A stretch of 64,000 nucleotides of DNA from contig JAHCAY010000001.1 of NCBI GenBank assembly GCA_019634575.1, positions 2,728,001 to 2,792,000 of the forward strand, given 5' to 3'. This stretch comes from Candidatus Didemnitutus sp. (GTDB taxonomy: Bacteria > Verrucomicrobiota > Verrucomicrobiia > Opitutales > Opitutaceae). How positions within the stretch are numbered: position 1 is the stretch's first letter; each line of letters begins with the position of its first letter. A program made the position numbers and the translations under genes. The notes beneath the pieces are model-generated. The model searched no databases, was not told where the DNA came from, and saw nothing but the letters and a program-made list of their open reading frames with translations. This document shows, piece after piece, positions 45,697-54,320 of this stretch.

Positions 45697-47121
45697 ATGC
45701 GTTCCTCAACCGCCACCCGCACTGCGAGCGCCGTCGCGCTCGCCGCCCTCATGCTCACCTCAGCCCGCGCCGCCACTTGGACGGTCGTCGAGACCGCCCG
45801 CGACAACTCCCACCGCCTCGCACCGATCGCCGCACCGGCGAAGGCCGCCGCTGCGTCCGCCGACGCGCTCAAAATCGACGCCGCGCAGCGCTACCAGGAA
45901 ATGATCGGCTTCGGCGGCGCGCTCACCGAGTCCTCCGCCTGGGTTCTCGCCCAACTTCCCGCCGACAAACGCCTCGAAGTCATCCGCCGTTACTACGACC
46001 CGAAGGACGGCATCGGCTACACGCTCGGCCGCACGCACATGAACTCGTGCGACTTCTCCCTCAACATCTGGTCGCTCGACGACGTCCCGCACGACTACGA
46101 TCTGCACGCCTTCACGCTCGAGCCGATGCGAAAATGGCTCATGCCGCTCCTACAGGACGCCCGCAAAGCCGCCGGCGGCGATGCCAACTTCCGCCTCCTC
46201 GTCTCCCCGTGGGCCCCGCCCGCGTGGATGAAGAACAACGTCCGCGCCGACGACGGCGGCGAACTCCGCTGGGACTTCGCCGCGCCGTGGGCCAACTTCT
46301 ACGTGAAGTTCGTCCAAGCGATGCAGAAGGAAGAAAACTTCCCCATCTGGGCCTTCACCGTCCAAAACGAACCCGAAGCCAAGCAACGCTGGGAATCCTG
46401 CCTCTTCACGCCCGAGCAGGAACGCGACTTCGTGAAGAACCACCTCGGGCCCGCCTTCGAAAAAGCCGGCCTCCTCGGCAAGGTGAAGCTCCTCGGCTGG
46501 GACCATAACCGCGACCGCATGGAAGCCCGTGCCGACGCCATGCTCGGCGACCCGGATTGCGCGAAATACCTCTGGGGCCTCGGCCTGCACTGGTATGTTT
46601 CCAACGACTTCGAAGCCTCCTCCCGCGCCCACGCCCGCTATCCCGACAAAGCCCTCCTCTTCACCGAGGGCTGCTGGGAAGGTGGCGACAAGCTCGGCGT
46701 CTGGGAACATGGCGAAGGCTACGCCACCCAGATGATGGGCGACTTCAAGAACTGGGTCGGCGGCTACATCGACTGGAACATCGTCCTCGACCAGCGCGGC
46801 GGCCCGAACCACGTCGGCAACTTCTGCGACGCGCCGATCATTGTCGACGTGAACACCAAGGAAGTCCGCTACAGCGCCGCGTTCTACTACATCGGGCACT
46901 TCTCGAAGTTCGTGAAGCCCGGCGCGCACCGCGTCGCCTCCGCCGGCGGCACCGCCGGCCTCGACACGATCGCGTTCCAGAATCCCGACGGCTCCGTCGC
47001 CACGATCGTGATGAACAAGACCGACAAAGCCGCGAGCTTCCAACTCACCGTCGCCGGCGAAACGGTCGCCTGCCAAATCCCGGCTCGCGCGATCCAAACC
47101 TACGTCCGCTCCGCCAACTGA
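45697..47121 (+). CDS. Exported GH30 glycosidase (glucosylceramidase-like)
   Basis: Retaining beta-glycosidase of 474 residues with a signal peptide (about 1-25). The barrel begins YQEMIGFGGALTESSAW; the acid/base is Glu225 (TVQNEPEA) and the nucleophile Glu324 (FTEGCWEGG). A C-terminal beta domain follows. This set matches GH30 subfamily 1, which includes glucosylceramidases and bacterial beta-glucosidases active on beta-1,3- or 1,6-linked glucose. The location should be periplasm or surface. It is flanked by two transporters. Confidence 0.92.
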   Translation: MRSSTATRTASAVALAALMLTSARAATWTVVETARDNSHRLAPIAAPAKAAAASADALKIDAAQRYQEMIGFGGALTESSAWVLAQLPADKRLEVIRRYYDPKDGIGYTLGRTHMNSCDFSLNIWSLDDVPHDYDLHAFTLEPMRKWLMPLLQDARKAAGGDANFRLLVSPWAPPAWMKNNVRADDGGELRWDFAAPWANFYVKFVQAMQKEENFPIWAFTVQNEPEAKQRWESCLFTPEQERDFVKNHLGPAFEKAGLLGKVKLLGWDHNRDRMEARADAMLGDPDCAKYLWGLGLHWYVSNDFEASSRAHARYPDKALLFTEGCWEGGDKLGVWEHGEGYATQMMGDFKNWVGGYIDWNIVLDQRGGPNHVGNFCDAPIIVDVNTKEVRYSAAFYYIGHFSKFVKPGAHRVASAGGTAGLDTIAFQNPDGSVATIVMNKTDKAASFQLTVAGETVACQIPARAIQTYVRSAN

Positions 47122-47169
47122 GCCGCGACTCGCTGTCGTTCTCCCTCGAACGAGGGATTCGTGACCCAC

Positions 47170-47198
47170 GCGCGGGCTGCTACCTTCCCAGCCCGCGC
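47170..47198. repeat. REP-like hairpin between GH30 and symporter genes
   Basis: A 10-bp perfect stem (47170-47179 with 47189-47198) and a 9-base loop, without a T tract. A smaller TCCCTCG/CGAGGGA hairpin sits at 47142-47157. It may stabilise the GH30 mRNA end. Confidence 0.5.
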
Positions 47199-47349
47199 TC
47201 CCCGAATGTCATCCGTCCGCCCCGCGCCCGCTCCGAGTGTCACGATTCCAGATTGCGGTTGGCGCACGCTGCCGCACCTGCCACGTTGCACGCATCGTGG
47301 CGCTCGACCCCGGCGCTCCTGATTCGGTCCCGTTAGCGATTATCTCCCC

Positions 47350-49131
47350 ATGACCCTGTTGCCCTTGTTCCTCGCCTCCACTGGAGGCAGCGCTCCCTCG
47401 GCCTCCGCGGGCGGCGTCGTGCTCCAACTCGCCGGCGTCGATTACGCGATCCTGGCCATCTACTTCGCCTTCGTGCTCGGCATCGGCTGGGTGCTGCGCA
47501 AGCACCTGAAAACGTCGACCGACTTCTTCGAGTCCGGCCGCTCGCTGCCCGCGTGGATCTGCGCGCTGGGCTTCATCGGCGCCAATCTCGGCGCGCAGGA
47601 AGTCATGGGCATGGCCGCCTCGGGCGCCAAATACGGCATCGCCACCTCGCACTTCTACTGGGTGGGCGCGATCCCCGCGATGGTCTTCGTCGGCATTTTC
47701 ATGATGCCGTTCTACTACGGCTCGAAGGCCCGCTCCGTCCCCGAATACCTGAAGCTCCGCTTCGACGAAAAGACCCGCACGTTCAACGCGCTCTCCTTCG
47801 CGGTGATGACGGTGTTCTCCTCGGGCATCTCGATGTTCGCGCTGGCGAAGCTCCTCAACGCGATCCTCGGCTGGAACTTTGACGCGTGCATCTTCATCTC
47901 GAGCGCGATCGTCCTCGTCTACATCTACACCGGCGGTCTCACCTCCGCGATCTACAACGAGGTGCTCCAGTTCTTCCTCATCGTCCTCGGCTTCCTCCCG
48001 CTCGTCATCCTCGGCCTGCAGGACATCGGCGGCTGGGACGGCCTCATGAAGCAACTCGGCGCCTACTCCGAAACGAAAGGCATGCCGGGCGCCTGGAGCC
48101 ACTCGTGGGCCCCGATGGGCAGCCCGTCCGCGAATCCGATCGGCATTGAGTGGTTCGGCATGATCGCAGGCCTCGGCTTCGTCCTCTCCTTCGGTTACTG
48201 GTGCACCGACTTCCTCGTCATCCAGCGCGCCATGGCCGCCAAGGACATGAACTCCGCACGCCGCACGCCGCTCATCGCCGCGATTCCGAAGATGATGTTC
48301 CCCGCGCTCGTCATTCTCCCCGGCATGCTCGCCATCGCGCTCTACCACAAGGGCGGCACCGCGCAAATCGCGCTGCCCACCGGCGCCGACGGCAACCCCG
48401 ACTACAACATGGTCGTCCCCGCCATGCTCGCGAAATACTTCCCCAACGGCATGCTCGGCATCGGCCTCACGGCACTCATGGCCTCGTTCATGTCCGGCAT
48501 GGCCGGCAACGTGACCGCCTTCAACACCGTCTGGACCTACGATCTCTACCAACGCTGGTTCAAGCCCGACGCCTCCGACGCGCACCTCATCAAGGTCGGC
48601 CGCATCACCACGATTGTCGGCCTGCTCATCAGCGCCGTCTGCGCCTACGCCGCGGCAAAGTTCAATAACATCATGGACATGCTCCAGCTGGTGTTCGGCT
48701 TCGTGAACGCACCGCTCTTCGCCATCTTCCTCCTCGGCATGTTCTGGAAACGCGCGACCGGCCACGGCGCCTTCTTCGGCCTGCTCCTCGGCACGATTTC
48801 CGCCGCGATTTTCCAAGGCAACACGCTCCCCGTCGGCGAGACCGCCTCGCTGCTCAAGGGCGGCTGGATGGGCGTCCACCACACCTTCGCCAGCTCGATG
48901 GCGCAGAACTTCTGGATGGCGATCTGCGCCTTCAGCGGCTGCTTCCTCGGCACGATCATCATCTCGCTTGCGACGACGCCCAACCGCACCGACGCCGAAC
49001 TCCGCGGCCTCGTCTACTCGCTCACCGAGAAGGTCGTCGATCACCACGAAACCCCGTGGTATGCCCGCCCCGCCACGCTGGGCGTCATCGTCCTCGGTCT
49101 CACCGTCCTCCTGAACATCATCTTCTGGTAA
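47350..49131 (+). CDS. SGLT-type sodium/sugar symporter (SSS family)
   Basis: A 593-residue transporter with about 14 helices. After a short N-terminal periplasmic segment it reads DYAILAIYFAFVLGIGW, then TSTDFFESGRSLPAWICALGFIGANLGAQEVMG (in part), the SGLT pattern of helix 1 and 2, and ALMASFMSGMAGNVTAFNTVWTYDLYQ (in part) with the Ser/Thr residues of the Na2 site. It likely imports glucose or another monosaccharide with Na+. A 67-residue membrane protein gene follows 19 bp later. Confidence 0.9.
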   Translation: MTLLPLFLASTGGSAPSASAGGVVLQLAGVDYAILAIYFAFVLGIGWVLRKHLKTSTDFFESGRSLPAWICALGFIGANLGAQEVMGMAASGAKYGIATSHFYWVGAIPAMVFVGIFMMPFYYGSKARSVPEYLKLRFDEKTRTFNALSFAVMTVFSSGISMFALAKLLNAILGWNFDACIFISSAIVLVYIYTGGLTSAIYNEVLQFFLIVLGFLPLVILGLQDIGGWDGLMKQLGAYSETKGMPGAWSHSWAPMGSPSANPIGIEWFGMIAGLGFVLSFGYWCTDFLVIQRAMAAKDMNSARRTPLIAAIPKMMFPALVILPGMLAIALYHKGGTAQIALPTGADGNPDYNMVVPAMLAKYFPNGMLGIGLTALMASFMSGMAGNVTAFNTVWTYDLYQRWFKPDASDAHLIKVGRITTIVGLLISAVCAYAAAKFNNIMDMLQLVFGFVNAPLFAIFLLGMFWKRATGHGAFFGLLLGTISAAIFQGNTLPVGETASLLKGGWMGVHHTFASSMAQNFWMAICAFSGCFLGTIIISLATTPNRTDAELRGLVYSLTEKVVDHHETPWYARPATLGVIVLGLTVLLNIIFW

Positions 49132-49150
49132 CGCCCAACCCCATCCGACC

Positions 49151-49354
49151 ATGCAACAACTCGACGTTCGCCTGCCCATGGGGCTGCTCTTCCTCGCCCT
49201 CGGCCTCATCCTCGTCGGCTACGGCCTCCTGTCCGATCCCGCGATCTACGCCGCGCACTCGCTCGGCAAGAACGTGAATCTGTTCTGGGGCGTGATCTTC
49301 GCCCTCTTCGGCGGTCTCATGCTCTGGCTCACCAGCCGCGCGAAAAAGAGCTGA
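49151..49354 (+). CDS. Small two-helix membrane protein downstream of the SGLT gene
   Basis: The protein is 67 residues: helix 1 at about 10-27 (GLLFLALGLILVGYGLLS), a short polar loop, helix 2 at about 43-61 (LFWGVIFALFGGLMLWLTS) and a basic C-terminus. I do not recognise a named family. Its position 19 bp after the symporter, with a terminator after it, suggests it is made together with it and may be an accessory subunit. Confidence 0.7.
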   Translation: MQQLDVRLPMGLLFLALGLILVGYGLLSDPAIYAAHSLGKNVNLFWGVIFALFGGLMLWLTSRAKKS

Positions 49355-49417
49355 GTTTCCCCGTCGTCATCCCGGAGATCGCCGCGCCAACCGCAGCCAT
49401 CCCCGAGCGTCTCTTCC

Positions 49418-49449
49418 GAGCCGGCCCGCCCAAGGCCGGCTCTTTCTTT
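49418..49449 (+). terminator. Rho-independent terminator of the symporter operon
   Basis: A 9-bp stem GAGCCGGCC/GGCCGGCTC (49418-49426, 49434-49442), 7-base loop, then TTTCTTT. Confidence 0.88.
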
Positions 49450-49507
49450 GGGCCGTGCGAGCCCCAACCGTCCTTCTCGCATCGCACCGTTGTCCCATCC
49501 GTCCTTC

Positions 49508-49536
49508 GGCAAAGTAACCTAATAGGTTACTTTGCC
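49508..49536. repeat. 13-bp perfect hairpin at the nadB 3' end
   Basis: GGCAAAGTAACCT/AGGTTACTTTGCC around AAT. It lies 8 bp beyond the nadB stop codon (minus strand). There is no T tract on either strand, and it is unusually AT-rich for this genome. It may act as an mRNA 3' end or a protein-binding site. Confidence 0.55.
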
Positions 49537-49544
49537 GGGCTGGC

Positions 49545-51116
49545 TCAGCTCTCGTCCGCGACGTAGTGGCAGCCCTTGCTCACCGGGTTGAGCGCCGCGG
49601 CATGCACGACCAGCAGCGCCGTCTGCACCGCGTTGCGCAACTCGATCAGCTCCCGACTCGGCCGGCAGTCGCGGTAGAACGCCTGGATATCCTCGCGCAG
49701 TTCGAGCAAAATGCGCCGCGCGCGCGCCAGCCGGCGCGGCGAGCGGATGATTCCGGCATAGTTCCACATCGTCTGCCGGATCTGATGCAGGTCCTGCTGG
49801 AGCAGCAGCGGGTCCGCCACCTTCGCCGGACTACGCCACTCGCGCGCCGTCGGCCGGCCGAAGTTCTTAATGAGTAACTTTGCCGCAGTCAGCTCGGCGA
49901 CGTCCGCCGCTGCTGCCGCTCGCGCGCTCACGAGGCACTCGAGCAGCGAGGTGCTCGCGAGGCGGTTGGCACCGTGCAGGCCCGTGCACGCCGTCTCGCC
50001 GATGGCGTTCAGATCGCGGACATTCGTGCGTCCCTGCAGATCGGTGTGCACGCCGCCGCAGGAGAAATGCGCCGCCGGCACCACCGGGATGCGCTCGCGG
50101 GTGATGTCGATGCCGGCCGCCAGGCAGCGCGCGTGGATCGCGGGGAAGCGCTCGCGGATGAAGTCGGGCTTCAAAGCCGACAAATCAAGGAACGCGCACG
50201 CGTCGCCCGTCGCGGCGAGATGCTGGCTGATCGAGCGCGCGACGATGTCGCGCGGCGCGAGCGAGCCGAGCGGGTGCACCTTGTCCATGAAGCGCCGCCC
50301 GCGTGCATCGACGATCACCGCGCCCTCGCCCCGCAGGGCCTCGGTGATGAGGAACGGCGCGCCATCGCGCGGGAAGAACACCGTGGGATGGAATTGGACG
50401 TATTCGAGGTCGATCAGGCGCGCGCCCACGCGATACGCCATCGCCACCCCGTGGCCGACGCTGCCGGGCTGGTTGGTCGAGTGGAGGAAAACCCCGCCGA
50501 GCCCGCCGGTGGCGAGGATCGTCTTCCGCGCTGTGATCGCGACCACCTCCCCACTCGCCGTGTCGAGTGCGTAGCAGCCGAAGCAGGTCAGCGGCTCGTA
50601 GCGGTGCGCCGGATCGGCCGCGTTGTGCGAGAGCGTCAGCAGGTCGACGGCCACATGACCGGTGCGGCGCGTGATGCCGGGCGTGGCGTCCACCTTTGCC
50701 GCCACGGCGGCGAGGATCGAGTGTCCGGTCGTGTCGCGGGTGTGGATGATGCGCCGCTCGCGGTGACCGCCCTCGCGGGTGAAATCCAGCCCGCCGTCCG
50801 GCTGCCGATCGAAATCCACGTGCAGCTCGTCGAGCAGCAGGCTCTTCACCGCCGCCGGGCCCTCGCGCACGAGCTGGTCGATCGCCGCCGGGTTCGCCGT
50901 GCCGGCGCTGGCCTCGAGGATGTCGCGCGCCAGCTGCGCCGGATCGCTCGCGGCGCCATAGATGATGCCGCCCTGCGCCCAGTCGCTGTTCGCCACCAGC
51001 GGTTCCGCCAGCGAGAGCAGCTCGACGCGCAGCCCCGCGCGCGCCGCGTGCAACGCGTAAGCCGAACCGGCGAGGCCGGCACCGAGAACGAGGCAGTCGG
51101 TTTCGATGGTTTTCAT
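49545..51116 (-). CDS. nadB: L-aspartate oxidase
   Basis: Oxidises L-aspartate to iminoaspartate, the first step of de novo NAD synthesis. The protein is 523 residues. The FAD motif is VLGAGLAGSAYALHAA; family marks are SDWAQGGI, the active-site region VQFHPTVFF and the succinate-dehydrogenase-like HFSCGGVHTD. ATG 51116 overlaps the nadC stop (ATGA). It is the last gene of nadA-nadC-nadB. Confidence 0.96.
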   Translation of the reverse strand: MKTIETDCLVLGAGLAGSAYALHAARAGLRVELLSLAEPLVANSDWAQGGIIYGAASDPAQLARDILEASAGTANPAAIDQLVREGPAAVKSLLLDELHVDFDRQPDGGLDFTREGGHRERRIIHTRDTTGHSILAAVAAKVDATPGITRRTGHVAVDLLTLSHNAADPAHRYEPLTCFGCYALDTASGEVVAITARKTILATGGLGGVFLHSTNQPGSVGHGVAMAYRVGARLIDLEYVQFHPTVFFPRDGAPFLITEALRGEGAVIVDARGRRFMDKVHPLGSLAPRDIVARSISQHLAATGDACAFLDLSALKPDFIRERFPAIHARCLAAGIDITRERIPVVPAAHFSCGGVHTDLQGRTNVRDLNAIGETACTGLHGANRLASTSLLECLVSARAAAAADVAELTAAKLLIKNFGRPTAREWRSPAKVADPLLLQQDLHQIRQTMWNYAGIIRSPRRLARARRILLELREDIQAFYRDCRPSRELIELRNAVQTALLVVHAAALNPVSKGCHYVADES

Positions 51117-51961
51117 TTTGCGCGCCGCATCGGCTGCACATCGAGGCTCAGGTCGGCGGCGACGGCGGAGTGGGTGAGGGCGCCGATGCTGATGACGTCG
51201 ACGCCGGGCTGTGCGTAGGCGCGCAGCGTGTCGAACTTCACGCCGCCGGAAATCTCCACCACCGCCCGGCCGGCGATCGCCTTCACCGCGGCGCGGACCT
51301 GTTCGGGCGTCATGTTGTCGAGCAGGATGATCTCGGCGCGGGCGCGGAGCGCTTCCTTCACCTCGGCGAGTGTCTTGGCTTCGACCTCGATCTTGGCGCC
51401 GTGCGGCGCGGCAGCGCGGCAGAGCTCGACCGCGCGCGCGAGCGAGCCGGCGGCCGCGATGTGGTTGTCCTTGATGAGGACGTGTTCGCCGAGGGAGCTG
51501 CGGTGGTTGGAGCAACCGCCGGTGCGCACAGCGTATTTCTCGAGCGCGCGCCAGGCGGGCGTGGTCTTGCGGGTGTCGACGATGCGAACGCCCGTGCCGG
51601 CCACGGCGTCGGCGTAGCGGCGCGCCTGCGTGGCGATGCCGGAGAGGCGCTGGAGGAAATTCAGCGCGGTGCGCTCGGCGGTGAGCATCGCGGCGGTCGG
51701 TCCCTCGACGCGGAGCACGAGCGCCCCCTTCTTCACGCGATCGCCGTCGCGCGCGAGGAGCTTCGTTTTCAGCGCGGGATCGACCCGGGCGAACACGCGC
51801 GCCGCGACCTCGAGGCCGCAGACGACGAGGTCCTGCTTGGCGTCGATCACACCGCGGCTGCGGTGCGCCGCCGGAAAGAGGGCGCGGCTGGTGACGTCGC
51901 CTAGGCCGGCGTCTTCCTCGAGCGCGAGGTCGATCAGGTGGTCGGTGCGGGGCGTGAGCAT
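51113..51961 (-). CDS. nadC: Nicotinate-nucleotide pyrophosphorylase (quinolinate phosphoribosyltransferase)
   Basis: Converts quinolinate and PRPP to nicotinate mononucleotide. The protein is 282 residues. Conserved segments: AERTALNFLQRLSGIAT, VDTRKTTPAWRALEKYAVRTGG (in part), the Lys in LIKDNHI, EVEAKT and LLDNMTPE, ending with the phosphate-binding ISGGV...ISIGALTHS. It lies 4 bp after nadA and overlaps nadB. Confidence 0.97.
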   Translation of the reverse strand: MLTPRTDHLIDLALEEDAGLGDVTSRALFPAAHRSRGVIDAKQDLVVCGLEVAARVFARVDPALKTKLLARDGDRVKKGALVLRVEGPTAAMLTAERTALNFLQRLSGIATQARRYADAVAGTGVRIVDTRKTTPAWRALEKYAVRTGGCSNHRSSLGEHVLIKDNHIAAAGSLARAVELCRAAAPHGAKIEVEAKTLAEVKEALRARAEIILLDNMTPEQVRAAVKAIAGRAVVEISGGVKFDTLRAYAQPGVDVISIGALTHSAVAADLSLDVQPMRRAK

Positions 51962-51965
51962 GGAA

Positions 51966-53006
51966 TTAGTCCTTTGGGGCGAGTTCGAACATCCGCTCGA
52001 TGCTGTGCAGTGCGCGCTGGCGGAGGGTTTCGTCGAGCGTGACGATCTGCTCCGGCCGCGGAGCGGCGAGAGCGTCGCGGACCTTCTCGAGCGTGTTGAG
52101 CTTCATGTAGGGACAGAGGCGGCAGCCGCCGATGAAGTGCTTCTCGGACGCCTCGACCTGCAGGCGGCCGACGAGCCCGCACTCGGTGAGCATGAGGAAA
52201 TACGGCGCGGGCGTGTGCTTGACGTATTTCATCATCGCGCCGGTGCTGCCGACGAAATCGGCGAGCGCAGCGACGCTCGGCTCGCACTCGGGATGGGCGA
52301 CGACCTTCAGGCCGGGAAAGCGCGCGCGCGCGTCCGCGATGTCGGTCGGCGTGAACTCGTCGTGCACGATGCAGGTGCCGTCGGAGGTGATGATCTCCTT
52401 GTCGACGCCACGGCGTTTCAGCTCGGCGCGGATGTTCTCGCCCATGAGCCGGTCGGGCACGAACAGGATGCGGCGCTGCGGCAGCGCCGCGACGATGTCG
52501 TAGACGTTGCCGGAGGTGACGCAGACGTCGGACTCGGCCTTCACGTCGGCGGTGGAGTTGATGTAGCAGACGACGGCCGCGTCCGGGTAGGCGGCCTTGA
52601 GCCGCCGCAGCTGGTCGCCGGTGAGGGAGTCGGCCAGCGAGCAGCCGGAGCCGCGGTCCGGCACGACGACGGTGGCGTCGGGCGAGAGGATCTTCGCGGT
52701 TTCGCCCATGAAGACGACGCCGGCGAACACGATCACCTTCGCGCGCGACTCCTTCGCCTTCAGGCTGAGGAAGTAGGAGTCGCCCTTGAAGTCGCCGACG
52801 CCGTAGATGATTTCCGGCTCCACGTAGGAGTGCGTGAGGATGACGGCGTCCTTTTCCTTTTTCAGCCGGTTGATCTCGAGCGTGAGCGGTGCGAGGCGGC
52901 GGCAGGCGTCGTAGTTCCAGACGCGGCCCGGCTCGCAATCCACATGCATGAGCGCGCGAAACAGGCGCTCGGCCTCGGCCTCGAGTTCGTGGTCGGTAGC
53001 GGTCAT
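51966..53006 (-). CDS. nadA: Quinolinate synthase
   Basis: Condenses iminoaspartate with dihydroxyacetone phosphate to quinolinate using a [4Fe-4S] cluster. The protein is 346 residues. The three cluster cysteines are in SGCSLAD, LTECGLV and CRLCPYMKLN; substrate residues include HSYV and HPECEP. It is the first gene of the nad operon and divergent from the AraC-type gene (147 bp). I saw no NAD-related operator or riboswitch upstream. Confidence 0.97.
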   Translation of the reverse strand: MTATDHELEAEAERLFRALMHVDCEPGRVWNYDACRRLAPLTLEINRLKKEKDAVILTHSYVEPEIIYGVGDFKGDSYFLSLKAKESRAKVIVFAGVVFMGETAKILSPDATVVVPDRGSGCSLADSLTGDQLRRLKAAYPDAAVVCYINSTADVKAESDVCVTSGNVYDIVAALPQRRILFVPDRLMGENIRAELKRRGVDKEIITSDGTCIVHDEFTPTDIADARARFPGLKVVAHPECEPSVAALADFVGSTGAMMKYVKHTPAPYFLMLTECGLVGRLQVEASEKHFIGGCRLCPYMKLNTLEKVRDALAAPRPEQIVTLDETLRQRALHSIERMFELAPKD

Positions 53007-53153
53007 TCAAGGCGCACCGTAGGCGACTCGCCCCGCGCGTCAAAGCCTGCCGTCCGTCCTAGGCAATACACCCGGCGCGACGCCGTGTTTCCCGTTTGTG
53101 TTTCGGGACGGAGCGCGTTGGCTGACGGGCATCTAACCCTGGCACCCCTGGTC

Positions 53154-54218
53154 ATGTCCGAAAGCACGGCTCCGTCCGCCCTGTTCGCGGCTCGTTCGAT
53201 GAGCCAGCACAACCGTGCCGAAATGCGGCAGATCTTCGACCACGCGATCCGCCTCGCCGAACGCAACCGCATCATGCTGCGCGTGCCGCACGAGGTGCGC
53301 CCCGTGCAGAACAAGCGCGGCATGCACTACCACTACCGGCCGGAGATATTCATCGGCGTGCGCGGCTGGACGGATTTCAACTTTCCGAAGGAGAGCTTCC
53401 GCGTCGCGCCGGACGAAGTGTGCGTGATCCCTGCCGGCGTGCCGCACGGCGAGCGAGTCGGCGCGGCTCCGGGCGAGTCGTTCCGCAATCTCGTCGCCGG
53501 TTTCTACAACAACACCCTGAGCATCCACCTCGCGCACGAGGCCAAGCCCGGCAAGCCGGACATCGAGGTGATCGAATTCTTCGACGCGCCGAACCTCGAC
53601 GTGTTTCTCACGCTGGCGAACAGCATCGCCTCGACCCACAACATGCACGGACCCGCGCGCGATGCCGTGCTTCAGGGCCTCGTCCTCGCGCTGCTCGGTC
53701 TGCTGCGCAACATCGTCGAGACCGGCAGCGGCCAGCTGAACAGCGACATCGGCAAGGTTTTCCAGGCGAAGTGCCTCGTGCGCGAACAATTCGCGAACCC
53801 CGACCTCAGCGTGCAGCACGTCGCCGAGGTGCTCGGCTGCTCGGCGGATTATCTGTCACACCTCTTCCACACCGAGACGAAGGAGCGGCTTACGCACTAC
53901 ATCCAGCGCATCCGCATCGATGGCGCGATCCTCGCGCTCGAGACGACGAAGCTCACGATCTCCGAGATCGCCTACGCGAGCGGCTTCGCGGACCCGGCGT
54001 ATTTCGCCCGCGTGTTCAAGCAGCACAAAGGCGTGACGCCGCAGGAATTTCGCGCCCAGCTCGATGCCCGTCGCAAGGAACAGGAGCAGCAGCCGAAGAC
54101 GGTCTACTACGACCACGTCGACTTCACGCACGGCGTGCCGCACAAGAAGGAAGAACCGACATCGGCCGCCAAGGGCCGCGAGGCGACGGGCGATCCGGCG
54201 ACGGCGTTCGAACGCTGA
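53154..54218 (+). CDS. AraC-family transcriptional regulator
   Basis: The protein is 354 residues. The N-terminal cupin-like domain (about 50-140) has HYHYRPEIFIGVRG and a PAGVPHGE turn. The C-terminal AraC DNA-binding domain (about 235-320) has two helix-turn-helix units: SVQHVAEVLGCSADYLSHLF and ISEIAYASGFADPAYFARVFKQHKGVTPQEFR (in part). A charged 30-residue tail follows. It ends head-on against the amylase operon terminator. It may control that operon, but it is also divergent from nadA, so the target is not fixed. Confidence 0.88.
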   Translation: MSESTAPSALFAARSMSQHNRAEMRQIFDHAIRLAERNRIMLRVPHEVRPVQNKRGMHYHYRPEIFIGVRGWTDFNFPKESFRVAPDEVCVIPAGVPHGERVGAAPGESFRNLVAGFYNNTLSIHLAHEAKPGKPDIEVIEFFDAPNLDVFLTLANSIASTHNMHGPARDAVLQGLVLALLGLLRNIVETGSGQLNSDIGKVFQAKCLVREQFANPDLSVQHVAEVLGCSADYLSHLFHTETKERLTHYIQRIRIDGAILALETTKLTISEIAYASGFADPAYFARVFKQHKGVTPQEFRAQLDARRKEQEQQPKTVYYDHVDFTHGVPHKKEEPTSAAKGREATGDPATAFER

Positions 54219-54251
54219 AAACAAGAGGGCGCCGGCACTTGGCCGACGCCC
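54218..54251 (-). terminator. Rho-independent terminator of the starch operon
   Basis: On the minus strand a 10-bp stem with one mismatch (54242-54251 with 54227-54236), 5-base loop, then TCTTGTTTT. It lies 69 bp after the amylase stop codon and touches the AraC gene's stop codon. Confidence 0.8.
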
Positions 54252-54320
54252 GTTGCATGCACAGAACCGGAGCGCGTCCGACCGGCTACCCCGCCAGCCA
54301 GGCCGCGCCGCGGCGCAAAA

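Noticed and set aside
53854..53860. TGTCACA in the AraC gene as a second ECF41 promoter
   Set aside because: No CGTC follows at about 16 bp, and it lies inside coding sequence with no gene just downstream.
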